Positions 37,001 through 46,000 of a stretch of 64,000 bases of DNA are shown in pieces. Below the pieces are notes generated by a model. The model saw only the letters and a program-made list of their open reading frames with translations. It was not told where the DNA came from and made no database searches. The translations under genes and the position numbers were made by a program. Within the stretch, counting starts at the first letter, position 1. Each line of letters begins with the position of its first letter. Source of the DNA: Apus apus. Its lineage: Eukaryota > Chordata > Aves > Apodiformes > Apodidae. The stretch is from positions 47,067,905 to 47,131,904 of the forward strand of contig NC_067312.1 of assembly GCF_020740795.1 (NCBI RefSeq). Reading direction: 5' to 3'.

Positions 37001-40000
37001 AGCATTAGTAGAAGATACAAACATCAGGTCAGTAGTATATTTGCTAACTTGTCCTTTGCATATGTTACTTTGTGAAAATTCCTGCCACTTGAGGTCTTTA
37101 GTGCCTACATTTCATCATTGTCTCTTTAGAAGGATGATACTGAACTTAGTAGCACTTAGAGACCTGGTCAGTAAGCATCTGAGAAAGCAAACTCTTGTAA
37201 TTCTTTTATTTTCAGCAAATAGCTAACTGTATAATAGAAAATGTTTACTTGTCTACTCTCAGTTTTCTCACACAAAACCTTAAAAGCTGATTATAAATTG
37301 AATAGTTAGAGAGCTTTTCCAACCAGAAAAGCAACTGGTATTGGAAAGATTCTGTTGTGACCAGTACTGTTTTATGAAGGGGATTGTGCTGGCTTTCTGC
37401 AGGCTTGTGCAAACATCCAAACTTCTATATTTTTTTCATAAAGATACGACTGCTAGACTGCAGTATCACGTGGCAGCGCAGAGCGGAGAGCGGCAGCGGC
37501 ACCGGCAGCGGTGAGAGCTGCTCCTTTAATTACTGAGGATTAGAGAAGGGGCCGGGCTTCCCGGAGACGGCGAAGCCGGTGCAGAGCTAGGAGACCCGAG
37601 TCTGAGCGGGAATCCTGAGAGGAACAGGAAGGCTGACGTGCAGGGGTGTGGCTGAGAACGGCGGCAGGTTTAACAGCGGCCATCTCGGCAGCTCCCTCAG
37701 AGCGCGCGGCAGCGCAGAGCGGAGAGCGGCAGCGGCAGGAGCAGGGAGTGGCGCGAGGGCAGGCAGGAAGCAGAGAACACCGGTAGCTTTCTCTAGCATG
37801 GTGACAACACGCCCTAAAACCGTATTGAAAAAGGATATGGGAACTCAGACGGAGGTTCTGAGCAGGCACGCAGCTGTGCAGGTCTCTGGCTGCAGCGAGT
37901 GCCTGAGCCTGGCACTGGTACCAGAGGGAGCCAGTGGCACCGCGTGTGTGCGGTGTGAGCAAATCAATGATCTCCTCAGGCAGGTGGTTAGACTGACAGA
38001 GGAGGTTGAAAGACTTAGAATCATCAGAGAATGTGAGAGCGAAATAGATTGGTGGAGCCAAACCCTGAGGCAAGGGCAGAAGGAAGAGGTGCTAGAAGAA
38101 GTGACGGATCCCCTCCCCTCCTGTCCTCAGACAGAAGGAGAGAACGTTAGGGACATGGAGGAATGGAGGGAGGTCCGTCCTCGGAGAGGCAAGAAAAAAC
38201 CCTCCCAACCCCCTCCACCCTCCGAATTGCCCTTGAAGAATAGGTATGAAGCCTTGGTACTTCAGGGACAGGAAAATGAAGCTGGAGTGACAGATTTGTC
38301 TAGTGAACCACCTAGGATTTGTCGCTCAGCTCCACGAATTAGGACTTCTTCAACTAAAAAGGAAAGGAGGGTAATTGTGGTGGGAGACTCCCTTCTGAGG
38401 GGAACTGAAGGGCCCATCTGTCAAGCAGACCCATTCCACAGGGAGGTCTGCTGCCTCCCTGGGGCTCGCATTAGAGATGTTAAAAGGAAACTCTCTAGTA
38501 TGGTAAATCCATCTGATTACTACCCACTGCTGATTTTTCAGGTTGGTAGTGACAAAATTATTACAAGAAATGTAAGGGCAATGAAGAGACTTCAAGGCCC
38601 TGGGACGGCTAGTTAGGGGGTCTGGAGCACAAGTCGTGTTTGCCTCCATACCTCCTGCAAGAATGGGTGGAGAGATAAACAGGAAGAGTTTACTTATCAA
38701 TGAATGGCTACGAGACTGGTGCCAAAGGCAGGGCTTTGGTTTTTTTGATCATGGGCTGCTCTATGAGACACCTGGCCTGATGGTGGCAGGTGGGATGCAC
38801 CTGTCCCAGAGGGGGAAAAGGCTTTTGGGGCAGGACTTAGCAGGCCTCATTGAGAGAGCTTTAAACTAGATGTGAAGGGGGAAGGGGAGAAAACTGGGTC
38901 TGTTAGGGACAAGCCCAAGATAAACATACCAGGGCCTGAAGGGGGGTGGTCTAAGGAGGATTTGGTCCCACCAGTGTGCTCTGCTTGCTTCCTGAAATGC
39001 CTGTACACCAATGCACGCAGCATGGGCAATAAACAGGAAGAGTTAGAGGTCTGTGTGCCGTCTAAGGGTTATGATCTGGTAGCAATAACAGAGACATGGT
39101 GGGACAGCTCACACGACTGGAATGTGGCCATGGATGGCTGTGTGCTTTTTAGGAAAGATCGGTTGGTGAAGCGAGGTGGTGGAGTTGCTCTTTATGTGAG
39201 AGAGCAGCTAGAATGTATTGAGTTTTGTGCAGGGGCTGATGAGGGACAAGTTGAAAGTCTGTGGGTAAGAATTAAAGGGCAGGGTGGTATGGGTGATGCA
39301 GTTGTGGGGGTCTACTGCAGACCTCCTGATCAAGATGAGGAAGTTGATGAGGCTTTCTACAGGCAGCTGAAAGCAGCCTCACAACTACAGTCCTTGGTCC
39401 TCATGGGAGATTTTAACTACCCCGATATCTGCTGGAAGACTTACACAGCCAGCCTTTTACAGTCTAGGAGGTTCCTCCAGTGCATTGATGACAACTTCTT
39501 AATGCAAATGGTGGACAAGCCGACTAGAAGAGGAGCGCTACTGGATCTTGTGCTCACCAACAAGGAGGGCCTTGTTGAAGCAGTGGTGGTCAATGGCAGC
39601 CTTGGCTGCAGTGACCACGAGATGGTGGAGTTCAGGATCCTGTGTGGGAGGAACAGAATACCCAGCAGGACCAGAACCCTGGACTTCCACAGAGCAAACT
39701 TCGGCCTCCTCAATCAATTGTTAAGGGAAGTCCCATGGGACAGAGTGCTAGAAGGTAAAGGGGCTCAAGATAGCTGGTCAACATTCAAGGACCACTTCTT
39801 GCAAGCACAGGATCAGTGTGTCCCAATGGGTAGAAAATCTAGTAAGGGAGCTAGGAGACCAGCGTGGTTAAAAAAGGAACTGCTGGGCAAACTCAAATGG
39901 AAAAGGAAAATCCATGAAAGGAGGGGCTGGTTACTTGGGAGGAATATAGGACTGTTCTCAGAAAATGCAGAGAGGCAACTAGGAAAGCTAAGGCCTCCTT

Positions 40001-43000
40001 GGAACTTAACCTTGCAAGTTGGGTTAAGGACAATAGAAAGGGCTTTTTCAAATACATAGCCAACAAAACTAATACCAGAGGCAATATAGGCCCACTGCTG
40101 AATGAGGTGGGGGCCCTGGTGACAGAGGATATAAAGAAGGCAGAGGTGCTGAATGCCTTCTTTGCCTCTGTCTTTACTCCTGCAGGCTTTCCCCATGAGC
40201 CCCAGTTTCATATAGCCCCAGTAGAAGTCAAGATAAAGGAGGAGTTTGCCCAGGTAGATGAGGATTGGGTTAGGGATCAGTTGCGTAATCTGGACATCCA
40301 TAAATCGATGGGTCCAGATGAAATGCATCCAAGGGTGCTGAGGGAGCTGGCAGAGGTCATTGCTAGTCCACTCTCCATCATCTTCGGTAAGTCATGGGTA
40401 ACAGGAGAGGTGCCTGAGGACTGGAGGATAGCAAATGTCACTCCAGTTTACAAGAAGGGCAAGAAGGAGGACCCGGGTAACTATAGACCGGTCAGCCTCA
40501 CCTCCATCCCTGGAAAGGTGATGGAACAACTTGTCCTTGGCACTATCTCTAGACATATCAAGGAGATGGGGGTCATCAAGAGCAGTCAACATGGTTTTAC
40601 CAAGGGCAAGTCATGTTTGACTAACCTCATAGCCTTCTATGAGGAAATTACTAGGTGGATAGATGATGGTAGAGCGGTGGATGTGGTCTATCTTGATTTC
40701 AGTAAAGCATTTGACACCGTCTCCCACAGCATCCTTGTAGATAAGTTGATCAAGTATGGGTTTGATGATCAGGCAGTGAGGTGGATCAAGAACTGGTTGC
40801 AAGGAAGAAGTCAGAGACTTGTAGTCAATGGGGCAGAATCTAGTTGGAGGCCTGTGACTATTGGAGTCCCTCAGGGGTCGGTACTGGGACCAGTGTTGTT
40901 CAACATCTTCATCAACGACCTGGATGAGGGTACAGAATGTACCCTCAGCAAGTTTGCTGATGACACCAAGCTGGGAGGAGTGGCTGACACACCAGAAGGC
41001 TGTGCTGCCATTCAGAGAGACCTAGACAGGCTGGAGACTTGGGCGGGGAAAAACCTGATGAAGTTTAACAAGGGCAAGTGTAGAGTTTTGCATTTGGGGA
41101 AGAAAAATGTCATGCACCAGTACAGGTTGGGGGCTGACCTGCTGGAGAGCAGTGTGGGTGAAAGGGATCTGGGGGTCCTGGTAGACAGGAGGATGACCAT
41201 GAGCCAGCAGTGTGCCCTTGTGGCTAAGAAGGCCAATGGCATCCTGGGGTGTATTAGAAAGGGTGTGGTTAGTAGGTCAAGAGAGGTTCTCCTCCCCCTC
41301 TATTCTGCATTGGTGAGGCCACATCTGGAGTATTGTGTCCAGTTCTGGGCCCCTCAGTTCAAGAAGGACAGGGAAGTGCTTGAAAGAGTCCAGCGCAGAG
41401 CCATAAAGATGATTAAGGGAGTGGAACATCTCCCTTATGAGGAGAGGCTGAGGGAGCTGGGTCTCTCTGGAGAAAAGGAGACTGAGGGGTGACCTCATCA
41501 ATGTTTACAAATACTTAAAGGGTGAGTGTCAAGAAGTTGGAGTTAAGCTTTTTTCGGTGATGACAGGTGATAGGACAAGGAGTAATGGATACAAATTGGA
41601 GCACAGGAGGTTTAAGGTGAATATCAGAAAAAGTTTTTTTACTGTGAGAGTGACAGAGCACTGGAACAGGCTGCCCAGAGAGGTTGTGGAGTCTCCTTCT
41701 CTGGAGACATTCAAAACCCGCCTGGACGCCTTCCTGTGTGACGTGCTCTAAATGACCCTGCTCTGGCAGGGGGGTTGGACTAGATGATCTTTCGAGGTCC
41801 CTTCCAACCCGTATGATTGTATGATTCTATGATTATTGCTCATTGAGTTGACACCCCAGGTTTCTGACCTGTTGTCCTTAGCTTTTGTTGTCCAGATAGT
41901 TGCTATAGTGCTAGTGTTTGTCTACATGAATTCTGCTTTGGTAGCACATCCTCTGGGACTATATGAGAAGAAGGAAGAAAGTTCTGTCTTTACCTGCTGC
42001 TCCTCGGTAATTCTTTCCTTCCAGGTGTGCAATGAGACTTGGCTTGGCTAAAGCTTGGATAGGAATCTGGTTAGATCATAGAAGCATAGAATGTATTGGG
42101 TTAGAAGGGCCCTCTAAAGGTCATCTAGTCCAACCCCCCTACAATAAGCAGGGATGTCTCCACCTAGAACAGATTGCTCAGGGCCCCATCAAGCCTGACC
42201 ATGAATGTCTCCAGGGATGGGGTCTCCATCACCTCTCTAGGCAACCTGTTCCAGTGATCCAACACCCTCATATTAAAGAACTTTTTCCTAATGTCCAGCC
42301 TAAATCTATCCTTCTCTAGCTTTAAAACCATTACCCCTTGTCCTATCATTATGTGCCCTTGTGAACAGATATTCCCCAGCCTTCTTATAGGCCCCTTTTA
42401 GGTATTGGAAGGTCACGATAATGTCCCCCAAGAGTCTTCTCCAAGCTGAAAAACCCCAACTTCCTTAGCTTGTCTTCATAAGACAGGTGCTCCGGCCCTC
42501 GGATCATTTTTGTTGCACTCCTGTGGACACGCTCCAACAGGTCCACATCCTTCTTGTGTTGGGGGCTCCAAGGGCTGATGCAGGATGCCAGGTGAGGTCT
42601 CACCAGGGCAGAGTAGAGGGGCAGAATCACCTCTCTCTATCTGCTGGCCACACTTGATTTGATGCAGTGCAGGATGCAGTTGGCCTTCTGGGCTGCACTA
42701 GCACATTGGTGGTTCTGCTTGGAGAGTGAGCTTTCCAAGAGAGTTTGCACAGCTTTGTAATTCAAAGAAACCAATTTCATTTTTATTTAAAATCTGAAAT
42801 ATTTCAATAGAAATACAGAATGCCTAGGCCAGATAGACATGGAAAACAAGATACCCAACTCTCTGCCTGTGTTCTGGAAGGATCATCTGTTCTACTGACA
42901 AAAGGAATCTGTCAGTAGCACTGGGTGTGTCTCACTTGATTGTGACTTCAGATAATAGAGTAAGACATGGCTGTAAGCTTAGCAAGTAAGGCACTATCTG

Positions 43001-46000
43001 TTGAGGAGCAGTTTAATGACTTACATTTTCATGCCAGCATCCTTTGCAGTTAAGACATTTAAAAATGCTAAATAAAAACAAATATTTAATTGTATCTTTG
43101 TTATTTTCCAGGTCTCTTGGTGACCTTTTTGAAATCTGGTTTTTGGTTGGTCGTTTTGGAGAATGGCTGGATATTGCAGCAGAACAATTGCTGAAGGCTG
43201 CTGCAGAACCAAATGCCTTGCTGTGGCTGCTGGCATTTTACTATAGTCCTCATAGTGGAAATCAAAGGACTCAAACAATGGTGGGTAATGTACCGATAGT
43301 AAGCAACAATAATCGGTCAATAGTCTGTTTATACCATATTGCTATAAAACAAATAGTGCATACCAGGAAAATGGAAGGTCTATGCTGGAGAAAGAATTGG
43401 CTTTACTGGGTCTCCTGGGAAGTGTGTTGCAGTGGAGAAGTTAAAAACTAAGTTTTGTGGATTTTCTTAGTGACATTTAGAAAACATTTTTCCTGTTTTT
43501 AAAGTATATTATATAGATTAGAACCTTCTTGGCTTTCTTTTGGATAACTTGAATGCTTTTAATCAGAAAACTACTCTAGTATTTTTAAAATCACTGTGGC
43601 AGAATTCAGCATTCCTCTGTTACGGAATCTTCAGAGAAGGAAACGAAAGAGAAATCGCAACATCAGTCCAAGCATTTAAGACACTTACCAGACACAGCCC
43701 TGAATCTGAACCTTGCCTATCTATTCTGATTTCTCTTATGTATCTTTACTGATTTTTGGCACATATGAGATTGTAACATTATATTCCCACATACTAGGTT
43801 TCTAACAGAAGGGGGCAATGTTCTAATTTCATGCACTGAACTTCATGAATAGTGCAGTGTGTCTGTGTATGTCTACAATACATGAAAGCCCCTAATTAAG
43901 ACCTATTGAGCAAGTTTGAACTAGGCCATCAAAACCACACAAAGCCCAGATTAAAAATCTGGCTTTAACATCTGTATTTTTCCTTAATTTGTAAATGGAT
44001 TCTGTTTGCTTTCAAAAATGCAGCTCAGTATATACCATGCTAGTAAAACTTCATGCTTTCATTTTTTGTTTAATAGACCATCTACAACAGTGTGTTGTGC
44101 AATATTTTATTTCCTTCCCTTCCCCTCCTGCTACTTAAATAGCACTACAAAAGCAAGCTCACATCCCAATCCCTTTAAATTTTTTTTTCTCTCTAATTTC
44201 TTATAGTCCTGAGGAGGTGAGGGGTGGGATGTTGGCTGAGAAGAGTTAGCTTAGAACTGCAGTGGAGTAAGGAAAGAGGAGTTGGTGTTAGAATGCTATT
44301 TGGGGACAGAAGGCAGTACCCAAGCAATAGACACGAGTGAATGAAACTGAAAGACTATAGGAGCAAATCTATGTATGGAATATTGTTCTTAACTCCAGCA
44401 CCACAGAATGAAATCATATTGTCCCATATATAAAATCATAGAATCATAGAACTATTCAGGTTGGAAAAGACCCTTGGGATCACTGAGTCCAACCATCATC
44501 CCTACTCTACAAAGTTCTCCCCTAAACCATATCCACCAACACCATATCCAAATGACCTATAAACACATCCAGGGATGGTGATTCAACCACCTCCCTGGGC
44601 AACCTATTCCAGTGTCTAACCACTCTTTCTGTGAAATTTTTTTTTCGTAATGTCCAGTTTAAACCTGCCCTGTTGCAGCTTGAAGCCATTCCCTCTTGTT
44701 CTATTGCTATTTACCTGTGAGAAGAGACCAGCACCAGCCTCTCTACAATGACCTTTCAGGGAGTTGTAGAGCGACTGATGAGGTCTCCCCTCAGCCTCCT
44801 CTTCCTCAAACTAAACATTCCCGGCAAACTAAACATTTCCCACCAAAGAGCATTCATATAGTTCATGCTGATCTTCTGCCTTTAGTTACATTTTTGTTTT
44901 TTCTTTTGATTTGTCCTTTGGCAGGTTAGCTCTCAGCTCTGTCATATGGAAGGGTTTCTTCCTCAACCTTTCCACCTTTCACCAATTAAGAATTAAGGTG
45001 GGACAGGAGCTTCTGGCAGATGCCAAGCTCTAGGACTTTTCATTCAGCATTTTTTTGTGTGGAAAGGTGTGAACTCATGACTTAAGATTTTGCCTTCTTG
45101 CTACTGACTTAAGATAGCAGCTTATATATCAGCTAGAATGGAATACATAAGGTTAAAATTATTTAAAGAAGAAAAAAGCTATTTTTGCTGTTCACTAGAC
45201 TTCACTCCTATGTACAAGACTGAATATTATTCTCCTCAGTATTTATTTGTTGGAGACCTGTCATGCCTTTAGACTTTAAAACACAAAACTTGGAGGTTGG
45301 TCACAGAAAATTTCACACTAAGAATGGGCCTCCTAGGGTACATGATCTCATGGAGCAGAGCCTGCTGCTATCAGTCTCCGGTCTGGAGGCAGACCAAGAA
45401 CAGGATGCACAGAGGGAAAAAGGATCTTGTTGAATTCCAGTTACCTTTCTTTAGGTTCTGGTATAATTTCTTGCCTCCCATGTGATGGTGGACAAAATTC
45501 AAGAATAGCATATTTTTCAGTTTATTTTATGTGCAATTGTTAACAGGGCATGGATGAGAAACGTGACGTCAGATAAATGACTGAAACAGATTGTCCTAAT
45601 GAACATGGTTGATAAATGTTGTTTTCCTTTGGGTCTGCAGTGGAATATTTTTCCACTGTTCCTGCACTTACTCACTTGGGTTTTTCCTGCCTGTTTGTTA
45701 AGCTTATTTTTAGTATAGTGAACAGAATTATTGTTAGGGTTTTTTGCAATAGTTGCTTATAGTTCTTTTTCCATTGTTTATGTGCCAAAGTCTTCTGTTT
45801 TCTACTCCCAGTAAAAATTAGGTTTTATTGGCTAACTTAAAAGGTAAAAACATAAGTTGCAAACAACACAGGAAGAAGGAAAAAAACCTCTATTCTTATC
45901 AGAACATTTTATCAGCTGAGGTCAGGTTGCATGGGGATTTAATTGATTTGTAGCAGCAATACTGAAATGAGCGCATGAGGAACCTCTGTTCTTTTTCTCA

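Larger units (their letters stand above)
37470..41834 (+). mobile_element. Near-full-length CR1 LINE (copy B) in FANCC intron 11
   Basis: 4.37 kb, close to the roughly 4.5 kb expected of a complete CR1. In order: a GC- and CpG-rich 5' UTR, ORF1 (37798-38869), ORF2 (about 38872-41751), the 3' UTR (GGTTGGACTAGATGATC) and a tail of ATTCTATG-like repeats. Only three small deletions break the reading frames: 2 nt in ORF1, 7 nt and 5 nt in ORF2. It is in sense orientation in the FANCC intron. The intact 5' end and low decay suggest recent activity of this subfamily. Confidence 0.95.
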
